NCBI RefSeq assembly: GCF_946482605.1
Contig: NZ_CAMLSE010000002.1
Coordinates: 62,001-126,000 of the forward strand
Direction: 5' to 3'
DNA length: 64,000 nt
Source: an uncultured Dyadobacter sp.
Lineage (GTDB): Bacteria; Bacteroidota; Bacteroidia; Cytophagales; Spirosomataceae
Numbering within the stretch: position 1 is the stretch's first letter; each line of letters opens with the position of its first letter. The notes beneath the pieces are model-generated. The model made no database searches and was not told the DNA's origin. It saw only the letters and a list, made by a program, of their open reading frames with translations. Shown here piece by piece: positions 52,301 to 60,350 of the stretch. The position numbers were made by a program, and so were the translations under genes.

Positions 52301-53387
52301 ATTGAACCAGCGCATTGTAAATCAGCAACTGCCCCATCGATACCACGGCTTCACCGTCGGTCAGGCCGTGGCTGATGTAGGCGCGTTGGGAGAGGTTACG
52401 GAAAACTTCTACGGGGCGGGCTTCGATCCTGCTTTTGCTCGTGAAAACCAATACCCAGTTCTTGCTCCGATCGAAAATGACCGCCTGGGAAGGGATAGCC
52501 TGCATTTGACCACCTTCTTCAAAATTCAGGCCGACCGTCGCGTGCATTTCCGGTTTCAGTTTGTAGCTCGTGTTGGAAAGCTGGATCCTTATTCGCATGG
52601 CTTTCGTTTCCGGGTCCAGTACATTGTAGATCTTATCGACTTTCCCTTTGAAAATCTCGTCAGGAAAGCTGATGGTCTTGATATCCGCCGGCATGCCCAG
52701 CCTGATTTTCGGGATGTCGCTTTCATTCACGTTCGCCATGACCCACACATCGGAAATCTGCCCGACGGTGAAGAGGCTCTCCGCATTATCCGACCGCAAC
52801 TGCGTCCCCCGGTTCACGTTTTTATCGATGATAAATCCGTCGATCGGCGACCTGACCACATAATTGGATGATTTTGAAATGCCGTAAATGGAAAAGAGCT
52901 CCTTCACGCGGCTCAGCTCCGCCTGCGCTTTATCGACCATTTGCCTGGCGGTCGTCACGTCGCGGTCGGGCACAAGTTTGCTCTCGTAGAGGTCCTCGGT
53001 CGACGACAGGTTTTTCTGAGCGATCAGCAGCTCCGCCTGCGCCTCGATCATCTGCCGTTCCAGGTCCGCGACTTCGCCGGAACGGATCGTCGCCAGTTTC
53101 TGGCCTTTCCGTACCTGGTCGCCCAGTTCCACATCCACCTCTTCGACATTCCCACCCACGAGCGGAAACACGCGGATCACGCGGTTTTCATCCGGAATAA
53201 CCTTTCCCACCAGGGTCAGTTCGTTGCGCACGGATTCGGTTCGCACCGTATCGAGCCGAATCTGCCGCATCATCGAGTCCGACAACATAAATGCCTTGGC
53301 TTCTTCCTTGTCCGCAGTTTGCTGGCAGCACGACATAGTCCAGGCGGCTGCCATTCCCAGCAGAATGGCACATGATATTTTTCGCAT
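52299..53387 (-). CDS. RND efflux periplasmic adaptor (CzcB/CusB type)
   Basis: Membrane-fusion protein of 362 aa. The signal ends at Cys20/Cys21, probably a lipoprotein. A split lipoyl domain (FPLVGGNVEEVDVELGDQVR ... VVRSPIDGFII) flanks a helical hairpin (~120-170); beta-barrel and membrane-proximal domains follow. It links the CzcA pump to the TolC channel in the periplasm. TolC lies 11 bp upstream on the same strand. Its TGA stop is the first TGA of the downstream repeat array. Confidence 0.92.
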   Translation of the reverse strand: MRKISCAILLGMAAAWTMSCCQQTADKEEAKAFMLSDSMMRQIRLDTVRTESVRNELTLVGKVIPDENRVIRVFPLVGGNVEEVDVELGDQVRKGQKLATIRSGEVADLERQMIEAQAELLIAQKNLSSTEDLYESKLVPDRDVTTARQMVDKAQAELSRVKELFSIYGISKSSNYVVRSPIDGFIIDKNVNRGTQLRSDNAESLFTVGQISDVWVMANVNESDIPKIRLGMPADIKTISFPDEIFKGKVDKIYNVLDPETKAMRIRIQLSNTSYKLKPEMHATVGLNFEEGGQMQAIPSQAVIFDRSKNWVLVFTSKSRIEARPVEVFRNLSQRAYISHGLTDGEAVVSMGQLLIYNALVQ

Positions 53388-53398
53388 TGGTTAGAGAT

Positions 53399-54649
53399 TT
53401 AAGAGCCGAATAATTCTTCCCCTACAACAAAATTCAATTCTTCATACACCTTGATCCGGTCGGATTGCAACCGGTTGAATTCCCTGATGCTTTCGTTATA
53501 GGTTTCAATGAAATCGATGAATTCGAGGAGGGTAATATTTCTTTTCTGAAAGTTTTCATAAATACCCTGATTGAGCTGACGAAACTGGTCGGTAAACCGG
53601 TCCTCGACGCTGCGATAGGTGTTTTCGGCAATCATTACCTTGTTCCAGGCCGCATTTACTTCATTGGAAACGCTGTTCCGTTTGGCTGTTTCCTGTGTTT
53701 TGAAGTAGCTGATCCCGCTCCGTGCCGCCCGGATATTCCCTTGGTTCCGGTTGAAAAACGGGAGATCCATCGATGCCGACACTCCGAAATAATGGTTCTG
53801 ATAATTGCTCGCCTGATCGTAAACCGCGCCCAGCCGGATATTCGGCACAGCCATCGCCTTTTGCAGCGTCAGGTTCAGCTCGGCCTGTTTAACGGCGGAT
53901 TCAGCCACTTTCAGGTCGGTGCGGCGGACCAATGCCAGGTCCCGGAGCTGGTCGGACGTTAATGACGCGGTGCGGTACTTTCCGATGTCGCTGCTGTCGA
54001 CCAATGGCTTGACAAACGCCTCACTATTCAGGTAAATGCGCAGCTCCCGCTGGTTCTCCGTGATCTCGAACTGCACATCGGCGCGGTTGTTTCGCAGCTG
54101 GAAAAGCAATGCTTTCAGCCGCACCACCTCTTTCAGAGACACATTGTTCCTGGCATATTCCCGGTCGAATGCCTCAACGGTCGTCGCCAGCGTTCCGATC
54201 TGATTGTCAAGCAACTGCACGGTCTGTTCCAGGAAGTAGGTTTCAAAAAACAGCTGCCTCAGATCGAATTTGAGCGTACGGGCGAGGTCGAAAAATTCCA
54301 GCTCGGTTTTCCGCGTCGTCTCCACATCGAGCGCCACCTGCTTGGTCCGCTTGCCTGCCCTGGTAATGACCTGTTCGAGGCTGACAAACTTCTGCCCCTG
54401 CCGTCCCACGTCCAGAAAACCCCTCGCCGGGTTATAGGCCGAAAGCTCTGCCGTCAGGCTGGGATTGTCCCACAACTTATCCTGCATTTCCGCCGACTTC
54501 GCGATATCGATCTGGTAGCGCTCCGCCAGCAATGTCAGGTTGTTTTTAAAAAAAAGGCTGTCCGCCTGCCGGACGGTAACTTTGAGGGTATCCTGGGCGG
54601 ACGCAGCAGTGCTCATCCAGGCCAGTAACCCGATCAGGTAAAATCGCAT
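53399..54649 (-). CDS. TolC-family outer-membrane efflux protein (CzcC type)
   Basis: Outer-membrane factor of 416 aa from the ATG at 54649, which opens a Sec signal (RFYLIGLLAWMSTAASAQ); ATG 54706 would place 19 extra residues before it. Two OEP repeats with long coiled-coil helices are evident (for example TAKRNSVSNEVNAAWNKVMI; ENFQKRNITLLEFIDFIETY). It forms the exit duct for the RND pump. It heads the tolC-adaptor pair, 135 bp downstream of the response regulator gene. Confidence 0.9.
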   Translation of the reverse strand: MRFYLIGLLAWMSTAASAQDTLKVTVRQADSLFFKNNLTLLAERYQIDIAKSAEMQDKLWDNPSLTAELSAYNPARGFLDVGRQGQKFVSLEQVITRAGKRTKQVALDVETTRKTELEFFDLARTLKFDLRQLFFETYFLEQTVQLLDNQIGTLATTVEAFDREYARNNVSLKEVVRLKALLFQLRNNRADVQFEITENQRELRIYLNSEAFVKPLVDSSDIGKYRTASLTSDQLRDLALVRRTDLKVAESAVKQAELNLTLQKAMAVPNIRLGAVYDQASNYQNHYFGVSASMDLPFFNRNQGNIRAARSGISYFKTQETAKRNSVSNEVNAAWNKVMIAENTYRSVEDRFTDQFRQLNQGIYENFQKRNITLLEFIDFIETYNESIREFNRLQSDRIKVYEELNFVVGEELFGS

Positions 54650-54784
54650 AACTCTTGTTTTTGACCCTGCAAAGATTGGCAAACCCATTTTCGGAAGCAC
54701 CATCAATGCATTTAGAAATTCATTAAAGTTATATTAGAAGAAAATTAAAAACGGCCTTTCAAGCTTAATTTGACCGTTTTTAAG

Positions 54785-55474
54785 CTATTCCTCTTTTAAT
54801 ATATAGCCCATCCCCGGCCGGGTTTGAAGTAACTTGACGCTGAAATCCCTATCGATCTTTTTCCGGAGGTAGTTAATATATACCTCTACGAAATTGGTCC
54901 CGGGATCGAAATTGAGGTGCCAGATATTTTTGGCAAGATCCATCTTGGACAGTACTACCCCCTGGTTCAAAAGGAAATATTCCAGCAATGCAAACTCCTT
55001 GGCTGTCAGCTCAATAAACTTGCCAGCGCGTGTGACGATCTTCGTATCGACATTCATCTGCAGGTCGGCGATCCCGAGCACACGTTTCCCGCCCGTGACA
55101 TTCCCCAGTTCGGAGAGCCGCAATGCAGCATTGATGCGGGCCATTAACTCCCTGAAATCGAATGGCTTCACGATATAGTCGGTAGCACCCTGCCCCAACC
55201 CCTCGACCTTGTCCTCTACCTCCCCATAAGCCGTGAGCATAATAATCGGCAGCACCGGTTTAAATTGCCTGATGTGGCGGCAAACCTCGAATCCGCTCAT
55301 TCCCGGCAGGTTAATGTCCAGCAAAATAAGGTCGTAGCGTCCTTCCAGCGCATTCTTTTTACCAGCCAGTCCATCCCGGGCGATCTCGGCATCAAAGTTC
55401 TCCGTTTGCAAAACCCGGTAAATATTCTGCGCAATCCGCAGGTCGTCCTCGATAATCAGTACCGTTTTCTTCAT
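54785..55474 (-). CDS. OmpR-family response regulator of the efflux locus
   Basis: Response regulator of 229 aa from ATG 55474 (ATG 55480 possible). Receiver: acidic pair D10/D11, phosphoacceptor Asp53 in LILLDINLPGMSG, Lys in YIVKPFDF. OmpR winged helix at ~130-225 (ELTAKEFALLEYFLLNQGVV; VEVYINYLRKKID). It probably controls the downstream metal efflux genes. Loci of this type normally encode the sensor kinase next to it; here both sides lack one. Confidence 0.92.
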   Translation of the reverse strand: MKKTVLIIEDDLRIAQNIYRVLQTENFDAEIARDGLAGKKNALEGRYDLILLDINLPGMSGFEVCRHIRQFKPVLPIIMLTAYGEVEDKVEGLGQGATDYIVKPFDFRELMARINAALRLSELGNVTGGKRVLGIADLQMNVDTKIVTRAGKFIELTAKEFALLEYFLLNQGVVLSKMDLAKNIWHLNFDPGTNFVEVYINYLRKKIDRDFSVKLLQTRPGMGYILKEE

Positions 55475-55619
55475 CTCCATTCATGTTTTCAATGCAATGA
55501 TGTGTGTCAAAAAGAAGAGTCAGGCAGCAATACAAAGTTTCGCATTTACAAGACGCGGCGGTGATTATATGCATTAGATTTTGATTAGATATTCAGAAGT
55601 TGTGCGAACGGAATTGTGT

Positions 55620-56052
55620 ATACGTGTGATGAATTTTGAATGAGTGAATGAGTGATTAATTTTGAATGACTGAATGACTTAATGACCGAATGACTGAATA
55701 ATTTTGAGCGGAGCGATGAGCCGCAGTGGAACTGGGATCGGGTCACCAGAGCAATAAGCCGCCGTGGAACGGCCGCCGAAGAGCGGGCCAGGAAATGCCA
55801 TGAGGGATGTAACCACCTTTCTTATGATTCGCTGTTGTCACATCCCTGACGGGATTTTGCATCGTTTTCATATTCGCAATTTGCTACCGATATTACATCG
55901 CTACGCGATTCATGGCTGGTAGCCAGCGCATCTGATCATTCCGGTTCCAAGGCGGCAACCCGGTCCTAATTCATTCAATCATTCAAAATTCACACATTCA
56001 GTCATTCACACATTCGCTCATTCAGTCATTCACTCATTCACTCATTCAAAAC
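55620..56052. repeat. Composite repeat island upstream of the GNAT gene
   Basis: Left arm GAATGAGT/GAATGACT units (~55638-55700) with a GATGAGCCGCAGTGGAACTG module; centre REP-like element in inverted orientation (55842-55909), preceded by a half copy (TGAGGGATGTAACCACC, ~55801-55817); right arm CATTCACT/CACATTCA units (~55974-56050) that end CATTCAAAACT just before the ATG at 56063. The rest of the gap (55475-55619) shows no feature beyond an AT-rich segment. Confidence 0.8.
55842..55909. repeat. REP-like element, family 1, copy c (inverted)
   Basis: ATCCCTGACGGGAT (55842-55855) and ATCGCTACGCGAT (55897-55909): the reverse complement of the copies at 19134 and 52007, with the same spacing. 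Confidence 0.8.
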
Positions 56053-56062
56053 TCCCCCGCCC

Positions 56063-56905
56063 ATGCCCCCAACCATCCGCCTCCTCACCCCTTCCGATCT
56101 CCCTTTCTGCGCCGAACTTGTCCTGCAAGCCGGCTGGAACCAGCTCGATGACGACTGGCTGCGCGCGATGGCTTTGAATCCGGACGGGTGCTTCCTGGCC
56201 GAATCGGACGGTGTGCCGGTCGCGACCACCACCACCTGCTGCTTTGGCGCCATCGCATGGGTCGCAATGGTGCTCGTCGATGAAAACGCCCGCAACAGGG
56301 GCATCGGCCAGCTGATCGTGGGTCATGCGGTACAATATTTGGAAAGTATTGGAATGGAGACGATCCGGCTGGATGCGACGGTTTTCGGAAAAGGACTTTA
56401 TGAAAAGCTGGGGTTCGAATCCGAGTACGAGCTGATCCGGTTTACAGGTACGAAAGCCGCCGCCAATGAGCCACTGCAGACTGCATTTCCCGTCACTTCG
56501 CCGCGATTGCCGGAAGCGCTGGTGGCAATGGACGAAAGCGTAACTGCCACACCCAGAGCCGGCTTTTTGCTATCACTGCATGCAGAAGAACAATTTTACT
56601 TTTATGAAGATGACCACGCAAAACTGTCCTTTGGAGGGGTCCGAAAAGGCAGGAACGGGGTACAAATCGGTCCGGCCATCGCGGAAACGCCCGGTTTGGG
56701 CGAGATTATTATGAATACGCTGACCTGCAAATGGAGCGGCCACCCGATGATCGTGGACATTCCCGTCCCAAACGTCGCCGCGCGGGACTGGGCGACTAAG
56801 AATGGGTTCACAGAACAAAGAAGGTTTGTAAGAATGACCAGGGGGAAAAAACCGGCGGATTCTCCGGAAATGATATGGGCAAGCTCCGGCCCGGAAAAGG
56901 GCTGA
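56063..56905 (+). CDS. GNAT-family N-acetyltransferase, two-domain
   Basis: Acetyltransferase of 280 aa. The N-terminal GNAT domain (~1-130) has the acetyl-CoA loop ENARNRGIGQLIVGHAVQYL and the GLYEKLGFESEYEL motif; the C-terminal ~130 residues form a second, GNAT-like (Acetyltransf_18-type) domain ending in DWATKNGFTEQRRFVRMTRG. Substrate unknown. It begins directly behind a CATTCACT array, and no neighbour points to a pathway. Confidence 0.85.
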   Translation: MPPTIRLLTPSDLPFCAELVLQAGWNQLDDDWLRAMALNPDGCFLAESDGVPVATTTTCCFGAIAWVAMVLVDENARNRGIGQLIVGHAVQYLESIGMETIRLDATVFGKGLYEKLGFESEYELIRFTGTKAAANEPLQTAFPVTSPRLPEALVAMDESVTATPRAGFLLSLHAEEQFYFYEDDHAKLSFGGVRKGRNGVQIGPAIAETPGLGEIIMNTLTCKWSGHPMIVDIPVPNVAARDWATKNGFTEQRRFVRMTRGKKPADSPEMIWASSGPEKG

Positions 56906-57081
56906 ATGCACTGTGGAAAAAGCATTGATTTTCATTACCGGAGATCCGCATTTCAAGTGATAACCACCAAGTCGCGTGACGTTATTTCAAACAATTACAG
57001 ATTCCGGATTAAACAATATCGAAAACATTTCATTTAATTTATCTAATTGCTTTTTATTTGCATTGACTAAAAACCCGACAC

Positions 57082-58185
57082 ATGCGTTACATTCTACTCC
57101 TTTTAGCACTCATAGGGTGCGGCCAGAATATTTGCAATGGTCAATCATTTTATGCGGTACTGGTTGCAGATACAAAGGATCCGGAGTTGGGGCCGAGTTG
57201 CGAAAAGGACCTGACACAAATGTCGGCCGCATTAAAAAACATTGCTGCCAAAATCAATTTCAGGTATACGGAAATTATTTGCAGCCAGGATCAATTTGGA
57301 AAAGCGGGGATTGAAAATGCATTGTCGGGCCTGCAATGTACTCCCAAAGACATTATTTTATTTTACTACACAGGCCACGGCATCAGCTCGCCTGCCGACC
57401 AGACCCGTTTCCCAATTCTACGACTCAATGAGCAGCAGGTCTCACTGGAAAGCATTCACACCAAACTCAAAGAGAAAAAAGCCGGCTTTTGCCTGACATT
57501 CGGCGACTGCTGCAACAATCTATTGTCGGAAGCCGGTACACCTCGCCGGGCAAACCCTGTTTTCCGGGGAATCGGCGTTTCCAAAGATGGTGAGATCCTG
57601 CAAAAACTGTTTGTACAATCGAAAGGCGACCTGATCCTGAGCAGTGCCAGAAAGGGCGAGCGCGCCACCGCCAACCCCGACGCAGGCAGCTTTTACAGCG
57701 AAAACTGGGTACAGGCCCTTTCCTATGCGCAACATAACAATGCCCACATCACCTGGGAATCGTTGCTGCGTGACGCTGAAAACCGGTTGCAGGAAACCCT
57801 CAAATTCCTGCCCGACTCCCTTCGTCACCATTCTCAGTGGCAACCCAATGTAACGGAGCAGGCCCTGCCGTGCGCCGGCGCGGGTTTCAATGAGGTGAAC
57901 CGCTTTCTGAATCTCATGGCGGATGAGAATGTCCGGTTCAATGAGCGTAACCAGTTGCGGGTTACGGGGCAAAAACAGTTGTTCAGCAGCTCCGCCCAGG
58001 TCGCTATTTACATGAACGACCCAGCCAAACCGGTCGAAACGCAGCCCATTGACCAGTTTCTCAAAAGGGTCGTCAACACGGCGCCGCTGATCGGGCAGTT
58101 CAACTTTGTGGAACGGCTTTCGGATATTTCCGCCGACTGCCTGTACAACCGCATCACCTTGCAGGAAGTCAGGACCGGCCGCTAG
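57082..58185 (+). CDS. Exported caspase-family (C14) protease
   Basis: Protein of 367 aa with a short signal peptide (RYILLLLALIGCGQNICNGQ; cleavage near Gln21, or a lipoprotein at Cys13). Residues ~22-220 form a caspase-like p20 fold: FYAVLVADTKD, the catalytic His99 in LFYYTGHGIS and the catalytic Cys144 in TFGDCCNN (D-x-C). The ~140-residue C-terminal region has no domain I recognise. Bacterial caspase homologues cleave after basic or acidic residues; here export places the protease in the envelope, not the cytosol. First gene of a seven-gene plus-strand cluster that also holds a papain-like protease and a second caspase. Confidence 0.87.
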   Translation: MRYILLLLALIGCGQNICNGQSFYAVLVADTKDPELGPSCEKDLTQMSAALKNIAAKINFRYTEIICSQDQFGKAGIENALSGLQCTPKDIILFYYTGHGISSPADQTRFPILRLNEQQVSLESIHTKLKEKKAGFCLTFGDCCNNLLSEAGTPRRANPVFRGIGVSKDGEILQKLFVQSKGDLILSSARKGERATANPDAGSFYSENWVQALSYAQHNNAHITWESLLRDAENRLQETLKFLPDSLRHHSQWQPNVTEQALPCAGAGFNEVNRFLNLMADENVRFNERNQLRVTGQKQLFSSSAQVAIYMNDPAKPVETQPIDQFLKRVVNTAPLIGQFNFVERLSDISADCLYNRITLQEVRTGR

Positions 58186-58209
58186 CATTCCGGAAAATTG
58201 CCCGAAAAC

Positions 58210-58815
58210 ATGTACAGATTTCTATTTCTTTTGATCTTCACCAGCCTTTCACGGAACCTTGCTGCCCAGCCGGACGTGAGTCCCGAACGCATTACCGAGT
58301 TCCGGAACCTCACACAGCAGCGGGTCAACGACCTCCAACTTTATATTTCGCTCATCGGCGACAAAAGTCTTCCCCGTGAACAGCGGGAGCAGGCCGTGGA
58401 TCTTGCGGTAGGTCTTTTTGAAAAAGATTACCTGGTGAATGGAAAAAGGCGCTCACCCTATGTGCAGGTCTCGCGCAGGAACGGTACCGTGTCCGCGGTT
58501 CCTGTCAGGATCTATTTCAAAAACCTGATGTACGTCCGGTTCGATAAGGTTGAGATCACCTATTACGATGCGGCGGTGGTTTCGGGGTTCGAGAAGGGAA
58601 CGGACGGTAACTATCACGCTGTGGCCACTTATTTTCAGCAATTTAAAGGCCTGGATCAACAGGGGCGCCTGCTCTACGGCAGCCGCGACCGGAAGGATAT
58701 CCGCGTTACGGCCCAGAGCGCGGCCGTTTACAGCGAAGCCGGCAAGGAGGACCTTAAGATCTTCTTCGGGGATATTACCGTGAAGGACACCGTCCCCATC
58801 CCGGGCTTTCAGTGA
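58210..58815 (+). CDS. Secreted hypothetical protein, protease cluster
   Basis: Protein of 201 aa from the ATG at 58210 (TTG 58198 is an upstream alternative). Sec signal YRFLFLLIFTSLSRNLAAQ. The body begins with a helix (ERITEFRNLTQQRVNDLQLY) and continues with beta strands (VPVRIYFKNLMYVRFDKVEI; DGNYHAVATYFQQFKG), compatible with a small alpha+beta cone fold (NTF2-like), but no family is recognised. It lies 24 bp after the caspase gene and 2 bp before the next gene, so it is probably made together with them. Confidence 0.72.
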   Translation: MYRFLFLLIFTSLSRNLAAQPDVSPERITEFRNLTQQRVNDLQLYISLIGDKSLPREQREQAVDLAVGLFEKDYLVNGKRRSPYVQVSRRNGTVSAVPVRIYFKNLMYVRFDKVEITYYDAAVVSGFEKGTDGNYHAVATYFQQFKGLDQQGRLLYGSRDRKDIRVTAQSAAVYSEAGKEDLKIFFGDITVKDTVPIPGFQ

Positions 58816-58817
58816 TC

Positions 58818-59585
58818 ATGAAACGCGCCCTTTTCTTCCTGGTTTGCTGGCTATCGGGTCAAGCACTTTCCGCACAAACCACCCAGCAGGTGCGCCGGGC
58901 AGCCAGCGAATCCTACATGAAAGAGCAGGTGCTGCATTTCGACGATTTTATCAAACGTTTCAATGGCGGCGTATCAGAAACCCGGCGTGAGGCATTGCAG
59001 CAATTGTTCGACCAGGACGACCCGCGGCGCGATGCCAGGCATGTCGCTCATACCGCCTACGCGCACCTGATCCGGGAATTTACCAATGAAATTCTGCAAG
59101 AAAATGTACTGATCCCTGCTGCATTCCGGGCAGAAGCTATCGTGCGGCTTGCGGCCCGGTCCGAGGGGCAGCCCGACACGCTCGTGCTGCGACTGAACAA
59201 AGAATATACGCGGGATCATGCTTCTTATTGGCATGTTACCGGCGTCACTAAACCGGCGTCGCTATCCGGCAACGCTAAAACATCCTGTCAAACGGCTCAT
59301 CCCACCGATTTGCCTCCCAATGCGCACGAAGTCAGCTTTCTTCCCTTATTGCGTGGTATACTGGACTATCGGAGCTTATGTCCTTTTACCCGCTGCACCG
59401 AATGCGTGGACGATGACTGGCAACAAACCGAACACGCATTGCAGACCGGCGGATTGGAGGTCGGGACCGTTTCGGCAGCCGTGCTCCGGCTGAATGCAGG
59501 CACCCGATGGCGGCTGGAAGTGCGCGAATTCATCCGCGAGCAAGGTAACTCCGGCTGGCTGATCAGCGATATCATCCCTTTATGA
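58818..59585 (+). CDS. Secreted hypothetical protein, protease cluster
   Basis: Protein of 255 aa from the ATG at 58818 (a GTG at 58812 overlaps the previous stop). Sec signal KRALFFLVCWLSGQALSAQ. A long helical start (VRRAASESYMKEQVLHFDDF, RREALQQLFDQDDPRRDARH) is followed by beta strands. Two Cys pairs in the C-terminal half (SLCPFTRCTECVDDD plus an earlier KTSCQ) may bind metal or form disulphides. Not recognised. Its general layout resembles the genes on either side, which suggests a small family of secreted partners of the proteases. Confidence 0.7.
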   Translation: MKRALFFLVCWLSGQALSAQTTQQVRRAASESYMKEQVLHFDDFIKRFNGGVSETRREALQQLFDQDDPRRDARHVAHTAYAHLIREFTNEILQENVLIPAAFRAEAIVRLAARSEGQPDTLVLRLNKEYTRDHASYWHVTGVTKPASLSGNAKTSCQTAHPTDLPPNAHEVSFLPLLRGILDYRSLCPFTRCTECVDDDWQQTEHALQTGGLEVGTVSAAVLRLNAGTRWRLEVREFIREQGNSGWLISDIIPL

Positions 59586-59727
59586 CCGGTTTTGCAGGTC
59601 AGTTTAATAAAAATCGAAAAAAAAGTGAAATAGCTGATAAGGTTTAGCCGACGGCCAGTATTAAATAAGGCAAAACGAATCCCGGCTAGTCGTCGGACGC
59701 GTTTCGCCGCTTGTTAAAAACCCGCTG

Positions 59728-60321
59728 ATGACGACGCCCCAGAACCAGTTCTTTATTTTCTCTGTAACCAAAACACTGGCAATACTAACTTGCATGGCTG
59801 TTTTTCAGGGAAAATCAGAAGCAGCGGACCGGCTATCGGGGCCCGGTCAGGAAACGGCACCTGACAACCATGCCATGATCGACCTGCCTGTACAGGCCAA
59901 AGTGGACACCATACTAGCCTATGTGGAAGCGTTGCGCCGGCAGGTTTCGAACGATGACTTTTTCAGGATCAGACAGAAATGCGAATTTCTGTTCAGCACG
60001 AGTGGCTATGTGAGTCTGGAAACCGGTGACGGCCGTATACTGCGTCTGACGAAGGCTGAATTCCTGGTGCGCGTACGTGAAAACCGTCTCAGGTACGAAT
60101 TGCAACAATCGACATTGCTGTTGAACGACCGGTTCCAGCAGGACCAGACGAACCGGTGGTTTTGCCGCAGCACAACTTTTCACGCAGTAAGCCGGTTTGA
60201 CAGGGGAAGTCCTGTTCCGGTGAAAGTAACATCGGTGCAGCACAAACCGGTACCACAGAAAGCCCCGACCAACAGCGAAAGTTATTGGCAGATCATAGCG
60301 CTATCATTCAAAGAAATATAA
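59728..60321 (+). CDS. Secreted hypothetical protein, protease cluster
   Basis: Protein of 197 aa with a hydrophobic N-terminal segment (~10-33, VTKTLAILTCMAVFQGKSEA) likely to be an export signal. The rest is alpha then beta: DFFRIRQKCEFLFSTSGYVS, GRILRLTKAEFLVRVRENRL, WFCRSTTFHAVSRFDRGSP. It resembles the 58210 product in order of elements and may share its fold, though identity is low. It lies 142 bp after the previous gene and 29 bp before the papain-like protease. Confidence 0.68.
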   Translation: MTTPQNQFFIFSVTKTLAILTCMAVFQGKSEAADRLSGPGQETAPDNHAMIDLPVQAKVDTILAYVEALRRQVSNDDFFRIRQKCEFLFSTSGYVSLETGDGRILRLTKAEFLVRVRENRLRYELQQSTLLLNDRFQQDQTNRWFCRSTTFHAVSRFDRGSPVPVKVTSVQHKPVPQKAPTNSESYWQIIALSFKEI

Positions 60322-60350
60322 AAACCGTGAGCAGAGATTTACCCATTTCA

